Source of the DNA: JAWKTV01 sp041398905
GTDB taxonomy: Bacteria > Planctomycetota > Planctomycetia > Planctomycetales > Planctomycetaceae
NCBI GenBank assembly: GCA_041398905.1
Contig: JAWKTV010000020.1
Coordinates: forward strand, 1 to 64,000
Length of the DNA stretch: 64,000 nt
Direction: 5' to 3'
Shown here: piece by piece, positions 38,886-47,478 of the stretch
How the letters are laid out: each line of letters starts with the position of its first letter
How positions within the stretch are numbered: the first letter of the stretch is position 1
Program-made: the position numbers and the translations under genes
Notes under the pieces: model-generated
What the model saw: only the letters and a program-made list of their open reading frames with translations
What the model was told of the DNA's origin: nothing
The model's database searches: none

Positions 38886-39257
38886 TCAAGGCGCCTCGAC
38901 GGCGTACTCTTGCAGGACTTCGAGATCGACGAACTCCAGCACGGAGATGTGCGTACCTTCCAGATAGACCGGCGGAGCGAACCCGGCCTCCCACGCCTGC
39001 TTCCAGCGCAGGCAGCACAGGCACCAGCGTTCGCCGGGCTTCACGCCGGGGAACGCATACTCGGGAATCGGCGTCGACAGGTCGTTGCCCACCGCCTTCG
39101 AGAAGTCGAGAAACTCTTCCGTCGCCTGCACGCACACTGTGTGCATGCCGACATCCTCCTTGCCCGTGCGGCAGCAGCCATCGCGGTAGAAGCCCGTCAG
39201 CGGCTCGAACGAACAGGGCTGCAGCTCCGTATTCAACACATTCCGCGGCTGAGGCAT
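38886..39257 (-). CDS. DUF2237 family protein
   Basis: 123 residues from ATG 39257; an earlier ATG at 39287 is possible. It follows the DUF2237 pattern closely: NVLNTELQPCSFEPLTGFYR, then DGCCRTGKEDVGMHTVCVQ, then TEEFLDFSKAVGNDLSTPIP and WCLCCLRWKQAWEAGFAPPV. Many conserved Cys and the fixed length suggest a metal or redox role, but function is unknown. It is in the same direction as the two unknown genes downstream. Confidence 0.85.
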   Translation of the reverse strand: MPQPRNVLNTELQPCSFEPLTGFYRDGCCRTGKEDVGMHTVCVQATEEFLDFSKAVGNDLSTPIPEYAFPGVKPGERWCLCCLRWKQAWEAGFAPPVYLEGTHISVLEFVDLEVLQEYAVEAP

Positions 39258-39364
39258 GATCGACTCGCTCTCATTCGGCCAGGACAAACAGCGGCGACGC
39301 GGTTGACGTTCGCAAACGAGGGACCACAGCCGCGCCGCGGTGACGCCAGCTCAGGCCACATCTT

Positions 39365-40678
39365 CTACTCCGCTGACGGCGGATGCAAGAGGGTGTCGAA
39401 CAGGTCATGGCTCGGCCATTCGGACACCGCGTCTGCCGCCAGATGTACCGACGAATCAATCAGCGACGCCAGGTTCTTGGCGTCCGTGCCTGTGCGGCGG
39501 TTGAACAATACGGCCCAGCACAGACCATCGTGACGGCGGACGAGGATCGTTGATGTCCCCGCCAGCGCCCCTTGATGCCAGAGGTTGACCCCTCCCTGTT
39601 CGCCGGCATTTCGTACGTTCCAGCCGCAACCGTACCACACCGCCTTCCGTTGCCCCGACTCGTCGAGCGGAGGCGGACCTTCCGGCGGCGCGATCATGGT
39701 CGTCATCGATGCCTCCGAGAGCAGCGGCGAAGACTGCCCGGCCCCCAACGCCGACGCGAAACGGACCAGGTCGATCGCACGGGAAACCCACCCCCCGTGC
39801 GAATCCATCGCCTCGAGGTTCCACGCACCGTACGGAAGCGGGACCGGCCGGCCAACCGGCGGAAAGACCGAAGGACCGGTCGCGTCATCCTCCGTGTAAT
39901 ACCGAACCTCCCGCTCGGCCTTCTTTAGCGTTCGCCCCAGCACCGGGTCCGTGATTCCCAGCGGTTCAAACACCTCGCGCCGCACCGCCGCCTCGTAGCT
40001 CAGCCCGGTGATCTGCTCGATTACGCGCCCCAGCAGGCAATAGCCGAAGTTCGAGTAGGCATACCGCGAGCCGGGAGCGAAGTCGAGCGAGCGTTGCTGC
40101 ATGTACGGGATGATGAGGTCCGGTCCCGCTGGCGGAGCCGCACCAAACTCCTCGGCGATGTCGGTGGAACGGAACATCGGATCGAACGAAACCTCGCGGT
40201 CCCAGCCGCCGGTGTGCTGCAGCAATTGCCGCACGGTCACTTCATGCCACCGCGGATCGTCACACTCCTCCAGCGACAGCAGCCTGGTGACGTGCGCAGA
40301 GAGCGACAGTTGTTCCTGCTCAACAAGCCGTAAGATCGCGACAGCGGTGATCGGCTTGGAGATGCTGGCGATTCGGAAGCGTGAGTGGGGCTGCACGGTT
40401 TCGTCATTGAGCGTGTTCGCGCGGCCGAAGCCGCGCGCGTAGACGAGCCGTTCGCCTCGCGTGACGGCGAGCGCCGCGCCGGGCACCTGCTCCTGACTGA
40501 CGAACCTGGTCATCAGGTCATCGAACGGCTTGAGCCGATCGTCGTGGGTGCCCGTGACGCTGAGGGGTGTGTCGGCCATGAGTTGTGTGGTCCCGTCGGA
40601 CGATGTAACGGCAAGGGCGGCGGCGGCCGCCGCGATGCGTCGGGTCGCCGCTCGCCGCGACAAGCGATGTTCCGTCAT
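39365..40678 (-). CDS. Serine hydrolase of the beta-lactamase class C / penicillin-binding fold
   Basis: 437 residues. The nucleophile motif S-x-x-K is SISK at 105-108, the YxN motif is in YAYSNFGY, and the third motif is HQG in NLWHQGALAGTS. The start MTEHRLSRRAATRRIAAAAA has a twin-Arg-like basic stretch before a hydrophobic core, so it is probably exported, perhaps by Tat. The family includes esterases, D-aminopeptidases and beta-lactamases; which applies is not clear from sequence. The ATG at 40678 is preferred to longer frames because it begins the signal. Stands 107 bases from the DUF2237 gene upstream end. Confidence 0.87.
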   Translation of the reverse strand: MTEHRLSRRAATRRIAAAAAALAVTSSDGTTQLMADTPLSVTGTHDDRLKPFDDLMTRFVSQEQVPGAALAVTRGERLVYARGFGRANTLNDETVQPHSRFRIASISKPITAVAILRLVEQEQLSLSAHVTRLLSLEECDDPRWHEVTVRQLLQHTGGWDREVSFDPMFRSTDIAEEFGAAPPAGPDLIIPYMQQRSLDFAPGSRYAYSNFGYCLLGRVIEQITGLSYEAAVRREVFEPLGITDPVLGRTLKKAEREVRYYTEDDATGPSVFPPVGRPVPLPYGAWNLEAMDSHGGWVSRAIDLVRFASALGAGQSSPLLSEASMTTMIAPPEGPPPLDESGQRKAVWYGCGWNVRNAGEQGGVNLWHQGALAGTSTILVRRHDGLCWAVLFNRRTGTDAKNLASLIDSSVHLAADAVSEWPSHDLFDTLLHPPSAE

Positions 40679-40788
40679 GTCAGACGTCTCGGGTTGGGTT
40701 CGATGAAGTGAGCAATGGCAGCGGATGACAGCATATCGCGGCGGCGGTCCGGATCGTCGCCGCCACAGCCAGATTGCGGACGAGATGT

Positions 40789-41247
40789 TCAATCGACGAG
40801 TGCCCGCAGCCGTGACTTCTCCAAGTCGTCCAGTTCTCGCCAGTCCAGCTCCCGAAGCCCGGCGGCGATGGCCCAGAGCAGGTTCAGGCTGCATCTGGGG
40901 TACCGCCTTTTCACGAGCCGATATGCCGCCGCTGGACCGAGCGAACCGAGTTGTTCAATCGTGAGGACGCCGACATCGCGGAGCCAGCCGGCCGAGACCG
41001 CGCCGAGGTTGCGGAGGTTCTGGATTGGCTGGCCCAGTTGTCGTTCGTCGTCGCTGCAGCCGACATCGGCGAACAGGCGTGTGAGCGACTGCAGATGCTT
41101 TCCGACCGCGGTGTGCAGGATGGTGGCCTGGTTGCGACCGTGGCTGTGAACCTTGCGGACTCCCAGTCCCCGCCCGGCCAGCCGTCGCCGCGTCTCGGTG
41201 GCGCTGACGTTGACATACAACCGGTCGCCGCTGGGAGTTGCAGGCAT
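40789..41247 (-). CDS. TfoX C-terminal-domain (helix-hairpin-helix) protein
   Basis: 152 residues. The C-terminal 80 residues match the TfoX C-terminal domain: IQNLRNLGAVSAGWLRDVGV, then TIEQLGSLGPAAAYRLVKRR and SLNLLWAIAAGLRELDWREL. The N-terminal TfoX domain of competence regulators is absent; instead there is a basic region of about 70 residues. In planctomycetes this domain occurs alone and its role is unknown. It lies between the serine hydrolase and the nucleoside hydrolase genes on the same strand. Confidence 0.78.
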   Translation of the reverse strand: MPATPSGDRLYVNVSATETRRRLAGRGLGVRKVHSHGRNQATILHTAVGKHLQSLTRLFADVGCSDDERQLGQPIQNLRNLGAVSAGWLRDVGVLTIEQLGSLGPAAAYRLVKRRYPRCSLNLLWAIAAGLRELDWRELDDLEKSRLRALVD

Positions 41248-41368
41248 GGAACGCGTCTGTTCGCGGAATATACGTCGAGTGAAAGAAGAGGTCTCTTGCG
41301 CGGGGTGCCCGGGCGGCGGTGGAAACAGTAGGCGTTCAGGAGTTCACAGTCGCTCCGAGGAGGCAACG

Positions 41369-42319
41369 TCAACACTGTCGCCGCAACTGCTCGGCGAGGT
41401 AATCGATGACCCCCTGCGGGTCAATGTCCACGAGGACATCGATGTTGGCCGAACGGGGCGACTTCTTGCGACGATCGAGGATCGTCAGGCCCCGCGTCAA
41501 CTCGCTGTTGACCTCGACTTCGATTGGATAGCGACGGCGTTCAAACAGATGTGGTCGGACGATCGAAACCAGAGCTGCGACTTCATGCAGAGTCAGTCCT
41601 TCCTCGCCAAGGTACTGACGGTGGCTGCGGAGTGCGAAGGGAATCGTCTGCTGAATCAGTCGGCCGAGCCGGGTCGTCTCGTCGACCTTGATGCGATTGA
41701 ACTGGTCGAACGACAGCATCGCCCGGCGGGTGACGTCTAGCGGGACGAGAGTCTTGGTGGCGAGTGAGGTGAGCACCGTTTGTGCGGCGGCGGGGTGCGC
41801 GAACATGTTGTACTCGGCGGCGGCCGTCACATTACCGTTGACGGCCATCGCGCCGCCGCAGCAGACGATCTCTTTGAGGTTGCCCAACAGCTCCGGCGAC
41901 CGCTCGCACGCCAGCACGACGTTGGTGAGCGGGCCGAGGGTGAGCAGTGTGATCTCACCGGGGGCATCGCGGACGACATCGACGAGCAGCCTGGCCGACT
42001 CCATCCGGTTATGCAGCTCGACGTGCGGGACGCTCAGTTCGCCGAGGCCGGTCTCACCGTTCAGGAACACGGGATCGACGCTGCCGCTGTTGGCGGGTGG
42101 GCAGATCGCGCGGCCATCGGTCACCCCCAGCCGGGGCCAGCGGGGCGGGTCCAGCAGTGAGATGATCGCCTGCGCATTGAGCAGCCCCATCTCTCCACTG
42201 ACAGCACCCGGAACGCTGGTGACGCCGATCAGTTCGATGTCGGGATCGAGCACCGCGAGCGCGATGGCGAGGGCATCGCCAATGCCGGGATCGGCATCGA
42301 TGACCAGCTTCCGTTTCAC
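41369..42319 (-). CDS. Nucleoside hydrolase (IunH-like) with altered metal site
   Basis: 316 residues of the inosine-uridine-preferring nucleoside hydrolase fold, which splits ribonucleosides into ribose and base using a bound calcium. The N-terminal motif reads VIDADPGIGDALAIA, so residue 14 is Gly where classical enzymes have Asp (DxDPGxDD); Asp8, Asp10 and Asp15 remain. The late LHDPLA-type motif reads LHEVAALV, with Glu in place of Asp. Conserved parts are LTLGPLTNVVLACER and GGAMAVNGNVTAAAEYNMF. The gene overlaps the ABC ATPase gene by four bases (ATGA) and is last in a four-gene operon. It may be an active variant or a binding protein. Confidence 0.85.
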   Translation of the reverse strand: MKRKLVIDADPGIGDALAIALAVLDPDIELIGVTSVPGAVSGEMGLLNAQAIISLLDPPRWPRLGVTDGRAICPPANSGSVDPVFLNGETGLGELSVPHVELHNRMESARLLVDVVRDAPGEITLLTLGPLTNVVLACERSPELLGNLKEIVCCGGAMAVNGNVTAAAEYNMFAHPAAAQTVLTSLATKTLVPLDVTRRAMLSFDQFNRIKVDETTRLGRLIQQTIPFALRSHRQYLGEEGLTLHEVAALVSIVRPHLFERRRYPIEVEVNSELTRGLTILDRRKKSPRSANIDVLVDIDPQGVIDYLAEQLRRQC

Positions 42320-43464
42320 TGCGTAATGCCTCGCGTGATCGCCATAAAGGCGTCTTCCAGCGTTTGGGTCTTGCCGGTGAACTCGACGACGTCGATGCCC
42401 GCCTTCACGATGTTCCTCAGCAGCGAGGACTGCGCCGCGGCATCGCCGGTGAAGGTGAACGAAACCTGCTGTGGCCCGGCGGCGATGTCGCGAATGAATG
42501 GTTGCTCAAGCAACAGCCGTTCGAGCGGTCCGGAATCTCCCAGCACACGCACAGCGAGAACGGTCCCCTCTTCCTCCTGCTCAACTCCGTCGTCGGCGGT
42601 GAACTTTCGTCGGCTGCGCTGCTTCTGGATCTCCTCGATGGTGCCGTGCGCGAGAATCTGTCCCGCTTCGATGATCGCGGCGGAATCGCAGATTTCACCC
42701 AACTCGGTGAGGATGTGCGAGCTGATGAGCACCGACTTCTTCATCTCGGTCGCCAGCAGCTTGATCAGCTCGCGCAGTTCGACACGGGCACGCGGGTCGA
42801 GACCGGCCGCCGGTTCGTCGAGGATGAGCACCTGCGGATCGTGAATGAGCGTGCGGCCCAGGCCGAGCCGCTGCGACATCCCTTTGGAGAGTGTGTTGAT
42901 CGGCTTGTCGGCGAGCTTGCGAAGTTCCGTGAACACCAGCACCCGTTCGACGGCGTCGCGGCGGGCATGCCCCCGAAACCCGTACGCCCGCGCGAAGAAG
43001 TCAAGGTACTCGACGACGTTCATGTTGGCGTACCGACCGAACGAATCGGGCATGAAGCCCAGCACCCGTCGCACCTTGTCGGGGTAATCGACGACCGAGT
43101 GGCCGCACACGAAAGCGTCACCGCGGGTGGGGGTGTCCAGCGTGGCGAGGATCCGCATCGACGTCGTCTTGCCCGCGCCGTTCGGACCGATGAACCCCAT
43201 CACCTGGCCGGGATAGATGCGGAACGACACGTCCTGCACCGCTTTGAGCTTGCCGAAGTACCTGTGCAGCCGCACGATCTCGACGGTCGGCTCTTGATCT
43301 TCGTTGCTTGACCTGTCGAGACCAAGGCGTCGGCTTTGCCGGGGCTCGCCGGCGGCCACTGGCTCGCTGGACTCCACAAGCTCGATGGGAGCGAGCTCCT
43401 GCTCGTCGTCGCCCGATGCGTTGGGTCGGTCGGCAGTTGGCGGGTCGCGGTGTGAATCGCTCAT
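42316..43464 (-). CDS. ABC transporter ATP-binding protein, GldA-like
   Basis: 382 residues. An unusual 60-residue acidic N-terminal extension precedes the ATPase. Walker A GPNGAGKT is at 93-100, the signature region is TLSKGMSQRLGLGRTL, Walker B is VLILDEPAAGLD and the switch His is in SVLISSHILTELGEICD. A 100-residue C-terminal domain (from RRKFTADDG to GKTQTLEDAFMAITRG) is like those of GldA/CcmA-type export ATPases. No permease gene is in the operon; the 693-residue membrane protein just upstream may be its partner. Its start shares one base with the stop of that gene (TGATG), and its end overlaps the nucleoside hydrolase start. Confidence 0.9.
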   Translation of the reverse strand: MSDSHRDPPTADRPNASGDDEQELAPIELVESSEPVAAGEPRQSRRLGLDRSSNEDQEPTVEIVRLHRYFGKLKAVQDVSFRIYPGQVMGFIGPNGAGKTTSMRILATLDTPTRGDAFVCGHSVVDYPDKVRRVLGFMPDSFGRYANMNVVEYLDFFARAYGFRGHARRDAVERVLVFTELRKLADKPINTLSKGMSQRLGLGRTLIHDPQVLILDEPAAGLDPRARVELRELIKLLATEMKKSVLISSHILTELGEICDSAAIIEAGQILAHGTIEEIQKQRSRRKFTADDGVEQEEEGTVLAVRVLGDSGPLERLLLEQPFIRDIAAGPQQVSFTFTGDAAAQSSLLRNIVKAGIDVVEFTGKTQTLEDAFMAITRGITQ

Positions 43465-45545
43465 CAGTAGTACCCGATCAGGATGTGCGTGGACGCCTCT
43501 TCTTGGACGGAATCCAGGCCATCGTCGATCTCTGGACTCTCGTCCAAGATCGCGAAGTACCGCTTGCCAATCGCGTTCCAGGCAACGTACCCGTCCGGCC
43601 GCGTGAGGGATCGCAGAGTCTGTTCAACACGGTTGGTCTGGAGTGACACACTCTCCTGCGGTGCACTGCCGTACGGGCCGTAACGGTAATCCCAGTCCGG
43701 CGTGTAATTGTAGTTGGGAGGCAACTGCGGCAAGTTGACTCCGAGACGCCGCGTCATTTCCAGCGTGTCGGCGGCGGAGATCGGTTGCAGCCGCGCCCCG
43801 TCGCCGGCGGCGATGTCGGTGCCGAAGTAGGAACGCCCCTGTTCGTCCGTCACCATCAACGCGGCGAGGTTCCATTCCAATCCGTTCGAGATGGAGAGGC
43901 TATCCGGCTCGGGTGTGATCTCGAGGCGTCCACGTTCGTCGCGGTGGGTGGTGACGAAGAACTGCGTTCGCGTACGGGACCGCAGCCAGCCCGACTGGAA
44001 GTGCTGTCCGTTGGTCCAGTCGACCGTGCCCGCCTCGAATCCTCCGTCGGGCGGCCAGATTGGCAACACGGAAGAGTTACGCGAGAAGGTCATTCCGCCC
44101 GAAGGGGCAAGTCCCGAATACAGCGAGATGCGGCTCGATGTGAGGGCGGTGTTCGCCTGCTGGTCGATGACCGTCACGCTGCGAACACGCTCGCGCGTCG
44201 CGAAGCCATGCGCGATCGCCGAGTATCCGAACAGTGACAAGCTGGTGACGAAAGCGATGAGTGGAATCGTGACGACCAGCAGGTGCAGGCGTTTACGCTT
44301 CCAGAGGTAGATGTAGTTCACCGGGCCAATGACGATCGAGAAGAGCGTGATCAACACGAGGAACGCGACGACCGGTACGCCCTTGACGCTGGGAACGAGA
44401 AAGTCCATGAAGTCCCGTGACCATGTCCGCGAGATGAAGCCGTGACGATCGGTCCAGTTCAAGCGGCTGATCCCGATCCGGCTCAGCAACTGCTGCCAGT
44501 CGCTGTCGTTGAAGTCGTTGAAAGGGTCGACCGTGACAACAGCGATTCGGCCAAACAGCTTCTCACGCAGAAACGTCCGCTGGTATCCGTTGCCCCAATG
44601 ACTCCACTCGTAGGCGGCGTCGGCGGCACCGGTCAATTGAAATCTGCCTTTGAGCGAAGCGAGTTGCGCGTCGTCGACGGCATCAGGATCACCCCGCATC
44701 GCGGCGATGTCGTAGTACAGCAGGTTGCCGCCGGTTTCGACCCACTTGAGGATCGCTGTTCGGGCCGGCTGCGAGACGCGATCCCAGTCCGCTTCGCTGA
44801 CAGCGACGACATCCAGCCCGGTGTAGGCCTGCCACTCCTCGGGCAACAACTCCGGCTGCAGAAAGCCGTGGTCCTCCGCGATCGAAGGGGAGTAGTACGA
44901 ATGGCCTGACGATGCCGAGTACCCCGACGAGACGCCGTAGGCGTTGTCGATCCCGGCGTTGAAGTTCGACCAGGCCGCGTCGCGATTGCTGATAAGCAGC
45001 ACCGCAGGTCCCTTCTCGTCCGTTGAACGCATATCGGGCAGCGAGACGGAATCGGAGAGCTGCGAGACCTGAGTACCGTCGACATACACGCGGACGTTGC
45101 CATAGGCGTCATAGCTGACCAACGGGACCAGTAGACTGAAGTCGACCCGCTCGGTCTCGACATCCAGTGACCGCGACACGTTGGGGACCGCGCCGTAGCT
45201 CGATGCGAAGATGACATCAAGATGCCGGGGCTTGCCCCGATTATTGATCGAGACGCGAATCGGGAAGTAGCCGCCGTAGCCGCAGCCGGGCCAGTCGGCA
45301 CTGATGTTGACGTCGAGTCCTTCCCAGGTGGCGGCTGTCGCGGGGGACGCGACGCCGATCGCGATCAGGCACAACAGTGGCGCCAGCCACCGTACCCGTC
45401 CACCATTGCCGTGGGCGATGCTGCGCGCGGCGGCACAATCGCCCGCCCGGCCCCCGACACTGGTCGGCCCCCCGCGGAATCCCGCTAGCACCCGAGGCGA
45501 TTGAAGTCCCCGATCGAACAGTCGTAGCACGAGGGTTACTCCCAT
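43464..45545 (-). CDS. Large membrane protein with extracytoplasmic domain, unknown function
   Basis: 693 residues. A signal/anchor (WLAPLLCLIAIGVASPATAA) near residue 60 is followed by about 320 residues of beta-rich extracytoplasmic protein, including an amidotransferase-like part (ILKWVETGGNLLYYDIAAMR). Two membrane segments occur at about 392-412 and 420-445 (FLVLITLFSIVIGPVNYIYL and LLVVTIPLIAFVTSLSLFGY), then a second soluble domain with a Tyr/Pro-rich NYNYTPDWDYRYGPYGSAP stretch. This layout resembles MoxR-operon membrane proteins and the GldG-like partners of ABC ATPases. The start at 45545 overlaps the end of moxR by 10 bases and the stop touches the ABC gene start. Function unknown. 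Confidence 0.78.
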   Translation of the reverse strand: MGVTLVLRLFDRGLQSPRVLAGFRGGPTSVGGRAGDCAAARSIAHGNGGRVRWLAPLLCLIAIGVASPATAATWEGLDVNISADWPGCGYGGYFPIRVSINNRGKPRHLDVIFASSYGAVPNVSRSLDVETERVDFSLLVPLVSYDAYGNVRVYVDGTQVSQLSDSVSLPDMRSTDEKGPAVLLISNRDAAWSNFNAGIDNAYGVSSGYSASSGHSYYSPSIAEDHGFLQPELLPEEWQAYTGLDVVAVSEADWDRVSQPARTAILKWVETGGNLLYYDIAAMRGDPDAVDDAQLASLKGRFQLTGAADAAYEWSHWGNGYQRTFLREKLFGRIAVVTVDPFNDFNDSDWQQLLSRIGISRLNWTDRHGFISRTWSRDFMDFLVPSVKGVPVVAFLVLITLFSIVIGPVNYIYLWKRKRLHLLVVTIPLIAFVTSLSLFGYSAIAHGFATRERVRSVTVIDQQANTALTSSRISLYSGLAPSGGMTFSRNSSVLPIWPPDGGFEAGTVDWTNGQHFQSGWLRSRTRTQFFVTTHRDERGRLEITPEPDSLSISNGLEWNLAALMVTDEQGRSYFGTDIAAGDGARLQPISAADTLEMTRRLGVNLPQLPPNYNYTPDWDYRYGPYGSAPQESVSLQTNRVEQTLRSLTRPDGYVAWNAIGKRYFAILDESPEIDDGLDSVQEEASTHILIGYY

Positions 45546-46594
45546 ACCTGCACGTCTTCGGGGATTTCACGGCCCACTTCGGGGACCGTCTCAATCAGCT
45601 TCGCGACGAGTTTGCGTGGGGTCCAGCCCTCCAGCCGGGCGGCGTAGTCGAGCAGGATGCGATGCCCCAGCACTGAAGGAGCCACCCGCCGCACTTCGGC
45701 GAAGCCGACGTTCGGCTTCCCCTGCAGAATCGCGGCGGCGCGTGAAGTCGTCGCCAGCGCGATCGCCGCGCGCGGGGAGGCGCCGTACTTGACGAAACGC
45801 TTGCATTCTTCAGGCGAGTCAGCCCGGTCGGCATGCGTCGCCGAGACGAGTCTGGCGATGTAGTTCGCCACTGCCTGGGGCAGGTGCACCTGATCGACGA
45901 TGCCGAACAGCGTTTGCAATTCGTCGGCGGTGATGACCTTGTCCAGTTCGGGAGGGCGGCCATGCTGGCGGCGGCTGATGATCTGCTGCATCACGCTGGT
46001 GTCGACACCCAGGACGTCCAGCTTGAAGGCGAATCGGTCGAGCTGGGCTTCCGGGAGGGGGTAAGTTCCTTCCAGCTCGATCGGGTTCTGCGTCGCGAGC
46101 ACGAAGAACGGGGCGGGCAGCGTGTGCGTCTCTCCCAGCACGGTGACACGCCGCTCCTGCATCGCTTCGAGCAGGGCCGACTGTGTCTTCGGCGTCGCGC
46201 GGTTGATTTCGTCGGCGAGCAGCAGGTTGGTGAAGATCGGCCCCTTGTGAAACACCAGTTGCCTTGAGCCGTCCTTTTCCTGCAGGATCGGCGCCCCGAC
46301 GATGTCGCCCGGCAGCAGGTCGGGCGTGAACTGCACCCGGCGAAACTGCAGCCCCATCAGCGAGGCGAGCGACTTGACCAGTTCGGTCTTGCCGAGTCCC
46401 GGCAGACCTTCCAGGAGCATATGCCCTCGCGCCAGGATGCAGATCGTCGCCAGGTCGAGCAACTCGGGTTGACCGAGAATCGCCCGCCCCAGTCCGGAGG
46501 TGAGCCGACCGGACAGGTCTTGCGCCTGCTTGACCTGCTCGGGTGAAAGCAGCCGCCCATCGTTGGCCACAGGTGCATTCAGTTGTTCAGGCAC
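45536..46594 (-). CDS. MoxR-family AAA ATPase
   Basis: 352 residues. Walker A GLPGLGKT is at 63-70, Walker B plus sensor region is LLLADEINRATPKTQSALLE, the Arg finger region is in EAQLDRFAFKLDVLG, and the lid has GASPRAAIALATTSRAAAIL. The protein is the chaperone-like AAA partner that helps mature or insert metal into vWA-domain and envelope proteins. It is the first gene of the overlapping operon moxR / membrane protein / ABC ATPase / nucleoside hydrolase. No vWA or DUF58 gene is in this operon; the only vWA gene in the window is 28 kb away. Confidence 0.93.
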   Translation of the reverse strand: MPEQLNAPVANDGRLLSPEQVKQAQDLSGRLTSGLGRAILGQPELLDLATICILARGHMLLEGLPGLGKTELVKSLASLMGLQFRRVQFTPDLLPGDIVGAPILQEKDGSRQLVFHKGPIFTNLLLADEINRATPKTQSALLEAMQERRVTVLGETHTLPAPFFVLATQNPIELEGTYPLPEAQLDRFAFKLDVLGVDTSVMQQIISRRQHGRPPELDKVITADELQTLFGIVDQVHLPQAVANYIARLVSATHADRADSPEECKRFVKYGASPRAAIALATTSRAAAILQGKPNVGFAEVRRVAPSVLGHRILLDYAARLEGWTPRKLVAKLIETVPEVGREIPEDVQVWE

Positions 46595-47088
46595 GATGCG
46601 ATCCCGCGAAGACTGGTGATTGAACTGGAAGAACAGCGGGCACCCCGAAAGCGAAGGCTCAGTCTATCGGAAAGTATCACGACGGAACATCAAGCTGGCG
46701 CATGCGTTCCGGGCGAGCGCCACATCCCGGCCGCAGCACAGATGTTTCAGCAGGTGCCGCACCGCACGTCAGGCCATGTTCGAGAATAGAGGTGCCCACC
46801 CGTGCACCGGACCTGTTCCATACATCAACCTCGGTAACGCAGACGCGAGAACTGTGCGGGGCGTTCGGGAGTTCATGCGCCCTCCGCCGGCTGTGCGCGT
46901 CACATAGGATGCATCAATTTCGCCAAAACCGCTCTTTCCCCAGTTTTCCAGGTCGGCTACACTCGCCCCGATTATTGGGATGCCCCTGTCCTGTCAGCGG
47001 GTGGCATCGTGTCGAATCAGAAGGGGTGGGAAGCAGTGTGGCGGCGGTTGCCGCTGTCTCGCTTCATCGTCCAGGGAAGGACGTGCCA
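46595..47088. other. 494-base divergent intergenic region
   Basis: Between the divergent moxR operon and the small gene at 47089. Both promoters should be here. A possible -35/-10 pair for moxR is TTGATG and GATAGA near 46665-46695 on the minus strand, with poor spacing. A GGAAGGA ribosome binding site for the small gene is at 47075-47081. The open plus-strand frame is not convincing as coding. Confidence 0.4.
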
Positions 47089-47346
47089 ATGTCGGCATCA
47101 GCTACAAACGGGCAAATCGACGCTCCCCTGCCGCTCGAGCACGCTTCGCTCGTCAGCGAGGTTCAGGAATCGATTGAAGTGCATGGTCCGGGCGATCTCG
47201 CCGCGCTGCGGGAGGAACTCGACCGACTCTCGTGGCGCCGCACGCCTGCGGGCGAAGCGATCGCCCATCTGCTGGATCGGGCCTCGACCGAGTCGCTGCT
47301 GGCCTCGGCCACTGCGATGAGTCGGGATTGGCTGAATGCGACCTAG
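47089..47346 (+). CDS. Small helical protein upstream of the YhaN-like gene
   Basis: 85 residues, ATG at 47089 with GGAAGGA 8 bases upstream. Two or three helices are expected: SLVSEVQESIEVHGPGDLAA, LREELDRLSWRRTPAGEAIA and STESLLASATAMSRDWLNA. No Cys, no signal, no membrane segment. It lies 132 bases upstream of the YhaN-like ATPase in the same direction. The helical end resembles C-terminal helices of SbcD/YhaO-type nuclease partners, so it may be a remnant or a short partner; this is weak inference. Confidence 0.5.
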   Translation: MSASATNGQIDAPLPLEHASLVSEVQESIEVHGPGDLAALREELDRLSWRRTPAGEAIAHLLDRASTESLLASATAMSRDWLNAT

Positions 47347-47478
47347 CGAGTCGCGACTGCTGGCCAGTGGGGGAACGCTGGTCGCCGCGAACCGATGACG
47401 TACGAAACATCATCTCGCGCGTGGCAGACTGTGATGTTGAACTCTCGTCAGAGACAGGATTCTTTCCGGGGGAAAACG

